Assembly: GCA_963680875.1 (NCBI GenBank) | Contig: OY804586.1 | Coordinates: forward strand, 57,756,203 to 57,820,202 | Direction: 5' to 3' | DNA from: Bathymodiolus brooksi | Taxonomy: Eukaryota > Mollusca > Bivalvia > Mytilida > Modiolidae | DNA: 64,000 nucleotides | Shown here: one piece after another, positions 1 through 12,500 of the stretch | Layout of the letters: the number at the start of each line of letters is the position of its first letter | How positions within the stretch are numbered: the first letter of the stretch is position 1 | Program-made: the position numbers and the translations under genes | The notes under the pieces: model-generated | The model's database searches: none | What the model was told of the DNA's origin: nothing | Seen by the model: only the letters and a program-made list of their open reading frames with translations

Positions 1-466
1 TGAATTTAATGTTGAATATTATTTCTGTAAATTGTGTAATTGAAATTACTTTTGATTTATATAAATACAATATCATTCTTAGAAATATATCTTGCTTATT
101 TCAAAGTAGACTCTCTGTCCTCCCGCTTGTTTGATCTGGACCTTAATGTTGATTCTTTTCTACCAACTCGTGAGTTTAGACATGTAAGTTTAGAGATCTC
201 TGCCTGTACCCAAACATGAGAATATTTACTCACAAGACATATATTATTCACCTTAGAGATATACATTTATTACAGTCATCTTGTTTCCCGTTCACGGGTA
301 CAGATTAACAAGGTTTCTAATTTTAGAGGAAACACCCTCTATGCTTAACTTTACATGTGCCCATGCCATGAGCCGTACATTCTATTTATAGACTAGGCAA
401 TTCGTACTTTTGCAGCCTTTACCATTACTAAACGATAGGAATTTTCAACGACGACGTGACGTTCTG
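1..466 (+). repeat. Diverged 460-bp repeat, left copy (inverted mate at 61521-61982)
   Basis: The segment aligns with the reverse complement of 61521-61982 over its whole length at roughly 85% identity by eye. Shared blocks include TTTCAAAGTAGACTC, CCCAAACATGAGAATATTT and CGTTCACGGGTACAGA. It is cut by the window edge, so its true left end is unknown. No open frame or terminal structure is visible. It lies directly downstream of the minus-strand LINE/Penelope relic and may be its 3' flank, or it may be an independent dispersed repeat. Confidence 0.75.
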
Positions 467-523
467 TGGCCACCGAAAATCTTTCGAAGTGATTACTCAG
501 TCAACCTGATACAGATACAAATT

Positions 524-1296
524 TTATTTAAAGTCGGAGTATAAAAACATACAACATAAGCTCTGAAGAGCTTTTAAAACCGACATACATGTAAATAACA
601 AACCAAGCATAAGGACAGACATGCATAAAAAGAATACGAAGTATTTTTTATATCTGAGGTCAAATAAATAAACAGGACAATCCTTATTAACAATTCTGAA
701 AACTTCTAAACAAAATGTTCTAAGTTTCCTTACTTTTAAGGATGGCAGTTTAGATTTGCATAACAGGTCTTCATAACTAGAGGTGTATTCATTGTATATA
801 AATCTCAGAGCCCTTTCCTGTATTTTTTCTATTTTTTGGGGTATTGGTTTCTCCACAAATGTGTCAAGCAAGTGGGCAATAGTTAAAGTTGGACATAATA
901 AAGGAGTAGTAGATTGTAAGTTTTCCTTGTTTTGTTAAATGGGTACCAATTCTTTTTAATACATTTAATTGCCTGGAGGCTTTATTACAAATATTGTGCA
1001 CATGTTCATTGAAATTTAATTGAAAGTCTATTGTTACCCCTAAAAGTTTAACTTCAGATTCACATTCAATTTTATTTCCGTCAAGAGTAAAGGTTAAGTT
1101 TTGTTGTTTGGTGTGTTTACCTTATGGCAATTGCCTGGAACTTTTCTGGGTTAGCCTTCATTTTGTTAATGGAAAACCAATTAATTAAAGTCATACTGTC
1201 ATCCTCCAAAGTAGAGATTACTTTATTTATATCATGATCAGAGTAGGAAAGCGTATTGTCGTCCGCGTAGTTATAAAGATCACTATTTTTTATAAA
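524..1296 (-). pseudogene. LINE reverse transcriptase, C-terminal fragment (decayed)
   Basis: Read on the minus strand, the fragment carries the RT catalytic block YADDNTLSYS, then a region ending in SNFNYCPLA, then QERALRFIYNEYTSSYEDLL and LPSLKVRKLRTFCLE. These are typical of the RT-to-C-terminus stretch of CR1/Jockey-type non-LTR retrotransposons. At least two frameshifts split it (between about 1117 and 871), so it cannot make protein. The N-terminal endonuclease and most of the RT are absent. Its upstream edge, about 1296, joins directly to a Penelope-like RT fragment in the same orientation. The family assignment is from motifs only. Confidence 0.8.
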
Positions 1297-2006
1297 ATAA
1301 AACCTAACCAAGAGGAAACCTTGGTACAGTAGCATCCTTGTTAACAGCAACCATCTATCAAGGACATCCTGATAGGAACCACAAGCTCTGGAATATCGTA
1401 TCAATTGAGAGATGTATACTCCATATGCAGTTGCTGCTGGAATGTTGCTACATATAAGTGGAAAGTTCACAATGGGAAAATTGAAATCATTTCTTTTGTG
1501 GTAAAGTTTCGTTCTTTACCGCCCATCACTGTCAATTTCGAGGTGTATGTCAATGTATGAAACAAACCTATCAGTATCTGTGATATCCTTTATTTCAAAC
1601 TCAATCGGATAGATGCGATCAACAAAATCACCAAACCTAGAATTATTTAGTGAAAGGACATCATCTATATATCGGAACTTGAAATTAAAGGATCGGACTT
1701 CTTTTCGTTTTTCTTGAGAAGCCCCTGTATGAGATCTGCCTCAAACTAATAAAGGAACAATTCGGCGAGAAGAGTAACACAGCTTGAACCCCTAGGCATG
1801 CCGACTGTCTGTTGAAAAACACGTCCACCAAATATAACAAATATGTTGTCAATCAAAAACTCGAGCATGTTGATGATATCAGTTTCAGAAAACTTTTTGA
1901 TAGAATCAGAGTGGTAATAAAATCTGTCTCTTCCTAGCACAAGGTATTTGTATCTACGTTGGCCATTCTTTTTTTGAAACATCGTGGGACCAACTCCCTT
2001 GATCAA
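1297..2006 (-). pseudogene. Penelope-like reverse transcriptase fragment (decayed)
   Basis: On the minus strand the order is FLIDNIFVIFGGRVFQQTVG, a GMPRGSS...LLAELFLY block, then FRYIDDVLSLNN with the catalytic YIDD (about 1645-1675), then SYIDIHLEIDSDG, and finally NFPLICSNIPAA and YGVYISQLIRYSRACGS. This order matches the RT of a Penelope-like family that I recognise in molluscs and other lophotrochozoans. Frameshifts or stops occur near 1740, 1690 and 1515. The protein breaks off after a QGFLLVRF stretch at about 1297, where LINE sequence takes over. The missing C-terminus (LKSSLRKF...MFHLS) is present separately at 36132-36239. The Penelope label is from memory of the family and should be tested. 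Confidence 0.75.
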
Positions 2007-2171
2007 TCATTCAGCTTAGAGTGCGGAATACTAGTAGTTGTGTAGAGGGTAAAACATCAAATGTTTTAATGCTTTTGCAGGATGAGAGGCACTTAGATTA
2101 TATGTACTCTAACAGATCTTGAGAGTTCTTCAGAATCCACATATTAATTGTATTATTGATGCACCAATTGT

Positions 2172-2415
2172 CAACAGATTAAATCCCGCCACGTTTGTGT
2201 CGCTTTTGTTCATATTTGTATTGCTGTTGTGGACATCCAATTTTAATGAAAAGAAAATTATTATCCCTTTAACAGATTATATCCCGCCACCCATGTGTCA
2301 CTTTTTTGTAGTTTGTTCATATTTGTATTACTATAGTAGACATCCAATTTTCAAGAGGAGGGAATTATTATCACATTACCAGATTACGTCCCGCCACGTT
2401 TATGTCGCTTTTTCA
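2172..2415 (+). repeat. Tandem repeat, ~100 bp x 2.6
   Basis: Three units carry CCCGCCAC at 2185, 2283 and 2390, with following TTCATATTTGTATT and GACATCCAATTTT blocks. Spacing is 98 and 107 bp. There is no coding content that I trust. Confidence 0.75.
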
Positions 2416-2504
2416 TATTTGTATTGTTGTTTTATTGTTTGTTCATATTTGTTTTATTGATGCAAATACACATGCACAATTTAGAGAGGAACTGCCAACC
2501 AATT

Positions 2505-2750
2505 TGGAGCACACGAGCTCACTTTCGGGATTTAGAGGGATTCGTGCTGCTCAATCTTTAGTTTTCTGTGTAGTGTTTTGTCTGTCGTTGTTTGTTTTTA
2601 GAGGGGTTCGTGCTGCTCAATCTTTAGTTTTCTGTGTAGTGTTTTGTCTGTCGTTGTTTGTCTGTTTGTCTCTTTTTTCTTTTGTCATTACATTGTCTGT
2701 CCTTTTGTTTACGGCTTCTGATTGATTACCCATTGGGTATCTTCAAACTT
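2505..2750 (+). mobile_element. Penelope-type 3' UTR fragment with internal duplication
   Basis: The stretch matches the 3'-end repeat seen best at 36340-36515: GGGTTCGTGCTGCTCAATC, TCTTTAGTTTTCTGTGTAG, TTTTGTCATTACATTGTCTG, GGGTATCTTCAAAC. A block of about 75 bp from the GATTTAGAGG motif to TGTCGTTGTTTG is repeated twice in tandem (2533-2672). Open frames here are incidental. Confidence 0.7.
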
Positions 2751-2825
2751 ACTTCGATGGGATAGAACGAACAAAATCAAAGATCTTGAAAACGTGTATT
2801 ATGCCAATACCCCGATATTAGGGAT

Positions 2826-2975
2826 AGGGTTATGGTGTTTAACGCCACTTTAAAAATATTTCAGCTATATCGTGGCGGTCAGTTTTATTGGTGGAGGAAA
2901 CCGAAGTACCGGAAGAAAACCACCAACCTGCTCCGAGTCACTGGCAAACTATATCACATAATGTTTTATAAAATA
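2826..2975 (-). mobile_element. SINE-1 fragment (tail and centre, head missing)
   Basis: The sequence reads tail-first on the + strand: GTGTTTAACGCCACTTT, CGTGGCGGTCAGTTTTATTG, CACATAATG. The tRNA-like head present in full copies such as 50388-50640 is missing. Confidence 0.75.
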
Positions 2976-3440
2976 CACAATTCGATATTAAAATAAAATA
3001 ACCACTTAGTTACATATATTTAGAAATAGATTATGCTGTAAGTAAATACAACCACATATTTACATGTTTGCGTCAAACAATTACATGATTAACAAGTCGG
3101 ATTAATGCTTCGTATCAAGATGTTGCATGTAATAAACACACATCTAAAGGGCATTCAGTCTTATTGAACGACACATTCCAAACGTATAAATTGTGTTTCT
3201 ACCTTCGAGAAATTTTATTTTTTGTTATTTCTATTTTTTAATATATTATTATAAAACTGCATCAAATTATCGACTTTATGCAAAAATATAAAATAATATA
3301 TATTTTATGGAAGGACGTGTCACGTGACACATGTACGAACTCTTTATTTTATATGAATTTTCATTAGATTTTTTTTATTAATTATTATTCCGAAAGACTA
3401 TTGACATCAGATATTGCAGCTTAGTGTAAGAGTTTTACAC
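2976..3440. other. AT-rich stretch before WAP exon 1
   Basis: No repeat or coding signal was recognised. The last 100 bp would hold the promoter and 5' UTR of the WAP gene if exon 1 is first. AT-rich TATA-like text near 3297-3350 is too common in this sequence to call a TATA box. Confidence 0.3.
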
Positions 3441-3459
3441 AGTGAAAGTAAACGTGAAA

Positions 3460-3510
3460 ATGTGGCCGATTGTCTTCGTCCTGTTTGGCTGTCTTTGTCA
3501 ATTTGTTCAT
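3460..3510 (+). CDS. WAP gene exon 1: signal peptide
   Basis: ATG at 3460 opens 17 codons reading [17 protein letters not shown], an ideal hydrophobic leader. A consensus donor GTAAGT follows at 3511, leaving phase 0. The next exon also starts in phase 0 and continues with a short polar stretch to the first WAP cysteine, so cleavage probably falls near the exon 1/2 join. The 20-kb gap to exon 2 is the weak point: exon 1 could belong to another gene. Confidence 0.6.
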
Positions 3511-6500
3511 GTAAGTATTGCTTTATTCCATATTTGTGCAGTAATGCAATTAGTTTTTTTTTCTTATTTTCTTTTATTTTATTTTATATTCTATTCTTTT
3601 TGTCTTAAGTTAATATAAAATTTGCTATTAAAATCTAGTCAACTTTCCATTCTGTTTCAATGGTGGTTATACGCCGTTTACTCAGTTGTTCCATCCTTCC
3701 CTCATTACTGTATAATTCTTATAGATTGTTGAACTTGTAAAAAGTTGTTTTCGTCCATAACATGCATGACATATTTAGCACTGAACATCAAGATTAATTC
3801 CCTAACCTCCTCCTCCTAACGCAACCGCTTTATCATATGCGCCACCTCAACTGGATCAACTGACAGAGCGGGTAGTTAAACCTAAATAACCAAGCTATGA
3901 ACGTTAAGTTAATTTCTTTACATAACCACTATCTAATTCAAGCAATGTCCCGAGGATTAACAAGCTTAAGCACATATAGGTAGTTAACTTTATGAAGTGT
4001 CAATCCTGATGAAACATGAAAAACGCCGCCACCGTTGTAACGTCCCGAGCTACGATCGAACCCGTAAACTGTGCATCGGAGACAGTCTCCCCTACCATCT
4101 GAGCAATAGGAGATATTCACTGGATCGACAAACAGAGGAGTCCCGCGCTAGAATCGTACACCTTACCGTCTCCATCGAATACAAGTGCTAAGGAGTGTCG
4201 TGATCGTGATCGCATGGTAGTTAGATTTACATCACTAAAGTTGTGAGCTCGAATCCCACTCATTGCGAGGTGTACTCGATACAACATTATGTGATAAAAT
4301 ATATCAGTGACTAAGTGATTAACGATGTTTTTTATAAAACGAGAGGACTTTTCTCAGTCATCTCTCATCGAAGGGCGAAGACCTGAGATGAGAGATAACT
4401 GAGAAACGTCCTCGAGTTTAAAAAAAAAACATCTTTAATTATTTTATTGTTATTTTGTATTCATAATTAAATAATTTTTGTTGCGATAATGACATTTTTT
4501 TAAACACAATTAATATTTTATATCGTTAATCACTTATTATCAAGGATTTGGTAATGTAACGTTATTATAACGTCATATTAGAAAACAGCGATAATACTAC
4601 GTGTGTCCCTGACAACGCTTAGCGGTTAGCGATAATTTTTCATCTCACTCTACTAGCAGGAGATGGAAAATTCTCAGATAGCAAGATCAAAGAAAATACC
4701 GCAAAATAGCGATAATTGCGGCAGATCGGTGGTTTTCTCCGGATATTCCGGTTTCCTGCATCGCCACTATATAACTGAATATTGTGTTGAACTAAATATT
4801 ATCAAACACCATAACCCTAACCCCATCTGCGCAGTGCCGGATTTACCATTGTGCTTAGGTGTGCTTAAGCATATGACCCCATTGGACAGGGGGCCCATTT
4901 CCCTGCCAATTTGTTTGTTCACGATGGATTTTTGCTTATGTGATTCAATTTTAAATTTGAAGGCGTTCTGTTTCGGAGCGATTTCAAACATAATGATAGA
5001 GTTGATAGTCTATGGGAGTGTGCCACATTCAGGGCCCAAATAAGGGGCCTCATAACGTAACTAGCATAGGGCCTCATTTGTCCTAAATCCGGCACTGCAT
5101 CTGCGCTAAAGCAGTTATCCACTGGAATATGCTTTCTGTGTACTGAAGATATAGGAGATGAATTCCATTATATTCTACAGTGTCAATATTTTAATTTTAG
5201 TAGAAAATTATAACTATCAAAGCATTATAACAGTCATGTGAATGTATTAAAATTCAGAAATCTTACGACTTCAAAAAAACAAAACAAAGCTGAACTCATC
5301 AAATTATGCAAATTTATATAAAGATAATAGAAATAGGTATTTGCGATCCAGACTGAAGCAACTAACCATTCCTTATCTACTGTATTTGTAAATATCGTAA
5401 ATACTACTTAATATGTACTTTTCTATAACTATGTATATGGTCTATTGAGAAATAAAGATATATATCAAATAGTAGAGAGGATTTTAATGTTCTTGTAATA
5501 CACGTTTACCTGACTGTTCAAGCATTTAACGTGCACATAATCTCATGACATAATTCCTTTCAATTTTCACTAATCTGTACAAATTATAATAGCAGGCGTT
5601 TTAGCACGGCCTATAATAATATTTTACACGGGGAAGCGGACAAAGCTAACATAACAGAAGGAAATGCTGAGTTAAGTAATCCATTGCACCTGTCTTTTTG
5701 TGTTACTTTCACCTTCGTTTTCTCATTTCATATTTGAAAGAAATTAATTAGAAAACTTTTATGCAATTCGTTGCGATTTTATCTACATGAAATGGCGTCC
5801 CAAAATTTAGTATAATGCTATGATTATATTAGTTTTTATTTTATTTTATTTTTTGTTTATGAAATTTATATCAACTGGAATAAAACTCTGATGAAATGAT
5901 TATCTATTCGATTTAACCATAAAATGCGCGTTATGTTGACTTTGTGACCAAAGGCAGTGATCATGTTATTACTATTACGTAGTTTGATCAAATTGTTTAT
6001 TCATTTATCTCATACATACAAGGAAATTCCGCGTGCATACATTGTGACGACAACGAATTATGTTAATCATCTCTTATTACACCGCAAGTAAACTGGGGCT
6101 TTTTTTCACAAGCGGATATACAATGCATTAGAGTTAAAAGTACTTATAATTTTGTATTTAAGTTCAGAAGCATCTACGTACTAGGAAACTACGCCACGAT
6201 ATAGCTGAAATGTTGCTAAAGTTGGCGTTAAACACCAATCAATCAATCAATCGTACTAGGAAGCGAAACATTCGGCGCGAAGAACAACGACCTTTATTAT
6301 ATTTGTTTACTTTGTCCTTGATATATCAGACGAGCCCTTTAGGGCGAGTCTTACATTCAATCAGATTACAGGTCTTTACTTTTTTTTCACGAGCTTAAGT
6401 CAAAAGTACACCTATCACTACATAGTGCATAATGTCAACGAGCTTTAGACCATAACCTTCTACATCTATGGTTAACAGTGCATCACAGGAGCTATTGTGG

Positions 6501-9500
6501 TCGTGATCGTATGGTAGGTGGATTTACAATAACATATGTAATCAGTGTCTATCACCACTATCTTTGTGAGTTCGAATCCCGTTACTGGCGAGGTGTACTC
6601 GATACAACATTATGTGATAAAGTTTGTCAGTGACTTGCGGTAGGTCGGTGGTTTTCTCAGAGTACCCTGGTTTCCCCCACAAATATAACTGACCTCCACA
6701 ATATAACTGGAATATTGTTGAAAGTAGCATTAAACATCATAACCCTGTCGTGTTGACATATCAGACGAGCCCTATGGGGTGAGTTCTACATTCAGTCAGA
6801 TTACAGGTCGTTACTTTGGGTTTTTGTCACAAGGGAAAGTCAAAAGTACATCTATGGTTAACAATGTCTCTTGATATATAGAGTAAGGAATATCTATGAA
6901 TTAAATTATTTTAAGCTAGTTTTATTGGTGTGTAAAATTTGACCAAAGTATATTTTGTATAAAACGTGATTAAAGTATACTTCAGTAAACGCTTATACAA
7001 CTGATGATGACCTCATAAATATACAAGTATATGTAAATGCAATCAACATATTTGTAATAACATTTTTACATGATTGTATGCAGCAAAGTGTGAATTTTAT
7101 TGTTATCTTAAACCCATCTGTGTTGCACTTTACTATGTTAAATTTTAGAAGAATTTGTCTTAGCAAAAAAGGAGCTGCATAGGCTTGTAGAAATGTGACC
7201 TGTAGATAAATCATAGTTTATAAATCCCATCCATTTATATAATGAAATGGAAATTTTAATATGACGTCCTTCTTTCGCCATGCAAACAAACGAGCAATTA
7301 ATCAGATGGCAAAATCGCATTAGCACATGCGGGATGCACACATTTAAGCCAGGTGATCAAATCACAAAATAAAATTATCTACACTATTGTTAACGTTTTA
7401 AACATCTACAATGAAAATAATCAACATATCCAAAATTAATAATATGCGGTGTACAATTAAAATATGCAAACACAATAGTATTGTTACTGATGCTCCATCA
7501 ATACGACTGAATTTCCGGTCGTAAAAGTACATGTTGATGAGTTATTGTTTGCTCAAACTTGGCAGTATAAATTGTGTGCGACATTGTCCGCAAACGTAAA
7601 TATAAATTACCGTCTTCCATCAAAGTATACTACCGTATTTGTACTGTAACTAAGACATATCAGAATCGAAATAATTCATGGACGCCAGAATGTGTTTTGA
7701 GTTTTAACATGTGTTGGCGAATGTTAGTAAATTGTATCCACCAACCCATGTTAAAACTCAAAACACATTCTGGCTTCCATGATTTATTTCTTAAATTTAC
7801 GATCCAATAATATATTTGTCAGCTGAAAAGTAGACGACCCGCGCATCCCTGTTTAAGCGGCACGTCTATGTTTACCATTAAGAAATAACCCCCTTCATCC
7901 ACTGTTAACGTTATATAGGGTACACAAGTACGGACAAGCTAATCCAAGTATTATATCCTTATTAAAGCTAATACTCTTGGATATTTAAAAAAAGTCATTA
8001 ACAGAGAAATATGGGCAACATATGGTACGTAAAATAACTTTACGCCCCATGTAACGCCCATATCATACATGATATTATTTGAAATCATGTATATATACTG
8101 AATATTACATGTCAAAATCTGTATCACATGCCGTATCAACCCGAGAACCCTATATCACCCCTCGGGGTGATATAGATCGAGGGTTGATACGGCATGTGAT
8201 ACAGATTTTGACATGTAATGTTCATTATATCATATATTTTTACCATGCCTTTGATAATACACGTATTTAGATATTCACAATATTTCTATTTGAATAGAGT
8301 TACTTCCCCTTTCAAATTTATATTCTTTTTAAATTTCTTTCATATGTATTCAAATTGTTATATTTGTAAGTCTTGGTTCAATTCTAATATTTATATACAG
8401 ACATAACAATTCCAAAAATCTGAAAAATCTATTGTAAAATTTTAATTTTTATGGTTAATTTGAATTTGTTGTAACCAAATCTTACCTTCTGTAACACTTT
8501 TCAAATTTAAAGAGGTATATAACGCGGCCTTCGAAGAAGACACCCATACTATATAGGGTATGCGATATAGGTCTAGGGATGCGATATAGGGTAAACGATA
8601 TAGACTTGGGACATTATTGATAATGCATATACAAAACACCTCTATTTTAATCTAAATATATAATATAAATGTTAATCAAAGTACTTGGAACTTTATTAAC
8701 CTGTTACTAATAACTATATACACTTTTGCACATTAGTAAGCAGGGGTTACTTACCATCCCAGAGCACCTTAGTTCTCCCCTGGCAGGAGTTACTACCATC
8801 CCGGAGCACCTTAGTTCTCCCCTAGCAGGAGTTACTTACCATTCCGGAGCACCTTAGTTCTCCCCTGGCAGGAGTTACTTACCATTCCGGAGCACCTTAG
8901 TTCTCCACTGGCCGAAGTTACCTACCATTCCGGAGCACCTTAGTTCTCCCCTGGCAGGAGTTACTTAACATCCCGGAGCACCTTAGTTCTCCCCTGGCAG
9001 GAGTTACTTACCATCCCGGAGCACCTTAGTTCTCCCCTGGCAGGAGTTACTTACCATCCCGGAGTACCTTAGTTCTCCCCTGGCAGGAGTTACTTACCAT
9101 CCCGGAGCACCTTAGTACGTACCATACCTATTCGTGTATTGCAGTACGAAAACCACACACATGCATGGCAAACTTTATGACATAATGTTGTATCGAGTAT
9201 ATCTCGCTTGTGCGGGATTCGAACTCACAACGTTATTGGTGATAGTCATTGATTGCATAGATAGTCATTATAAATCCAACTACCATACGATCACGACCAC
9301 GATGACCTGTACCATGTATTTTTATCGGTAATTTGTTACAGTTTCCTTTGTTCTTTACTACCCGATAAATTTAGTAACAACGTTCAGTTGACCACCGACT
9401 CGTGATACTAGAAATTATAAGCTGTTGGTCATTTGTCATGCACGGTCTAACATGACGTCACTAAACCTTTCATTAAAAAAAAAGAGGTCAAAACAACAGC

Positions 9501-12500
9501 AAAATCACAAAGCTGTGTTAAAATTGTGAAATTACCGATATGGACCTGATAATCCTTGTCTTGCTAAAAAAAATACTAATAATTAATATATATCGATGTC
9601 TTACATTCTGATTTGATTGATACCGGTAACAATTGAGATTGATTCCTTTTCAAAACATATAATCCGTAAAGATCGAAACAATGCAGGCGGGGGTCTTCTG
9701 ATTTACTTCAAAGATTATATTTCAGTTATCCGTAAAAATGAACTCGAAAATCACATTGATGAATCCATCTGGGTAGAAATACAAGGTTAGGGTACGACGT
9801 TTTTATTATGTAGTACATATAGACCTGAATGGACAGACGCCGACTACTGGACACGACTTAATCATGCTATAGGGATGGGTTATCAGATTAATCAAAACAT
9901 AATACTAACAGGTGACCTGAATTCAGATTTATTTACTTCTCATAACAATAAATTGATTGACACAATGAATTTGTTTAATTTGACGAATGTTATTGAAAAG
10001 CCCACGAGAGTTACGGAACACAGCAGTACGCTGCTTGACCCTATTATAATAAGCGATTCTATACATTATTCTTTTTCGGATGTTTTGAAAGTCCCATCTG
10101 ATATAAGTGATCATGATGCATCAATAATTTTTATAGAATGTCCTAAATTTCAAACCAGATCATTTCAAAGGGAGGTATGGTTATATGAACGAACTGACAA
10201 TGAAAAAATTGCAAGCAAACTAGATACCGTCGATTGGAATGCATTACTTTCTGACTCTCAGGATGTTGATGAAATGTGTAATACTTTCACCGAGACATTC
10301 CTCAGAGTCGCAAGGGAGTGCATTCCAACCAAAATTGTCACAATACGTAATAGCGATCGACCATGGTTTAATAGTGAACTCAGAAGAGAAATTAGAAAAC
10401 GAGACCGTATTCGTAAGATAGTAAAAAAATATAGCAAACAATCAGATATCGACAAATACAAGAAACAGAGAAATAGAGTTAATAACTTAAAAAAGATTGC
10501 TAAAGAACATTTTGAACAAATTTAGACAATATAAACTTAGAAAATATATCAAATCCAAAAACTTACTGGAAAATAATGAAGATGTTAATTAAATCTAATA
10601 AAGGATGTAGTAATATACCCCCTCTCCAAAATATAATTCAGGATGAAGGACTAGAGGAGATAGTTTACGGAGACGACGAGAAGTGCGAATTACTAAATAA
10701 ATATTTTAGTTTTATTTCTTCATTGGAAGATGCGAACGTTCCTCTTCCAGATATTGAACTTAAGACCGATAATTTTCTACGAGATAGAGTCATTACCACA
10801 GAGGAGATTGTTGATATTATTAAAATAATAAATCCTAATAAGGCATCGGGGCCAGATATAATAAGTCACAAAATGTTAAAAATCTGTCCTGAAAAAAAAG
10901 CAGCCCCTCTCCAAATAATTTTTAATAAATCTCTTCTACAATGTAAATATCCAACCAGTTGGAAGATTGCACATGTGATTGCTATTTTTAAAAAAGGTGA
11001 CAAGTCATTACGGTCTAATTATAGACCTATATCTCTCACAAGTTGTGTTGGAAAAATAATGGAACGAGTTATCTACAAATATGTATTTAACCATCTACAA
11101 AGAAACAAGTTAATTTATGAATATCAATCTGGTTTTCTCCCAAAATATTCAACAGTACACCAACTATTAGAAATGTATAACTGCATTTTAAATTCACTAG
11201 AAAAAAAGGAAATTAGCTGTTTTGTATTCTGTGACTTTTCTAAAGCATTTGATAAAGTTTGGCATAAAGGGTTGATACATAAAATTAAATCATACGGTGT
11301 GGATAGTAATTTATTAAATTGGTTCTCTAGTTACCTGCAAGATCGACAACAGAGAGTATTAATAAACAAGTCGTCTTCTTCACTTTGCAATGTTGCAGCT
11401 GGTGTACCCCAAGGATCAGTACTAGGACCTCTATTATTTAAATGTATATCAACGATATTGCTGAGAAGTTAATCTCTCTTACCCGACTTTTCGCAGATGA
11501 CACTTCCTTCAGCTATTCCAACCGTGATGAATTACAGATAAAAACTGTGATTGCTCACGATTTGAAAGAGCTGGATGAATGGTCAAAGAAATGGTTGATG
11601 ACTTTTAACTCAGATAAAACAGAAATTATGCTATTTTCAAATACGGATATTCCAGAATTCAATTTTACATTTAATGAAAGAACTATTCCTATTACAAATT
11701 CTCACAAACATTTGGGAGTTACATTTAGCAGCGATGCTAAATGGAATATACATGTCGAAAATATATTGTTAAGTATTTACAAACACCTGAATGTTCTTCG
11801 AAAGTTAAAATATAAACTTTCTCGAAAAAATCTAGAGAAATTATATTTAGTTCATATCAGACCAATTTTTGAATATGCTTGTGAAGTATGGGATAATTGT
11901 GGGGTAGGGAATTCTAATAAGCTTGACCATTTGCAACTTGAGGCTGCTAGAATCGTTACTGGTCTTCCAATATTTGCTAGTTCAATTTTAATTTATAAAG
12001 AATTAGGCTGGGAATCATTGGCAGAAAGAAGAAAAAGGAGAAAATTACAAATGTTTAATAACATACAAAATAATAATGCACCCATGTATCTTTGTGACTT
12101 AATTCCACCATCAATTCAAAGTACAACCGTTTATCCATTGCGTAATGGAAGTGATATTATAATGCCATTTTGTAGACTATCGAATACTTATGATTCATTT
12201 ATTCCTTCAACTATACGTCAATGGAATAGCTTAGATCCATCTCTTCGAAATATGGATTCTATTGCAAAATTTAAAGCTGAATTAAGAAAGCGGAAAGATA
12301 TTAGCCAAGTTCCTAAACATTACGAAATTGGACTTCGAAAACTGAATATTATTTTAACCCAGCTTCGATGTTTTGCTTCTTTTTTGAATTACGATTTGTT
12401 CCAAGTAAATATAGTCTCAGATCCGTCTTGTCGTTGTGGTGCCAATCGCGAAGACTCCTATCATTTCTTCTTCGATTGTTCCCATTATTCAAATATAAGA

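Noticed and set aside
2402..2725. 107-codon hydrophobic frame
   Set aside because: Lies wholly in the duplicated Penelope 3' UTR repeat.
4808..4824. Telomere-like CCCTAACCCC
   Set aside because: Only one and a half repeat units at a SINE end; no array.
4663..5043. 126-codon frame
   Set aside because: Spans SINE-1 and the hAT MITE; no family resemblance.
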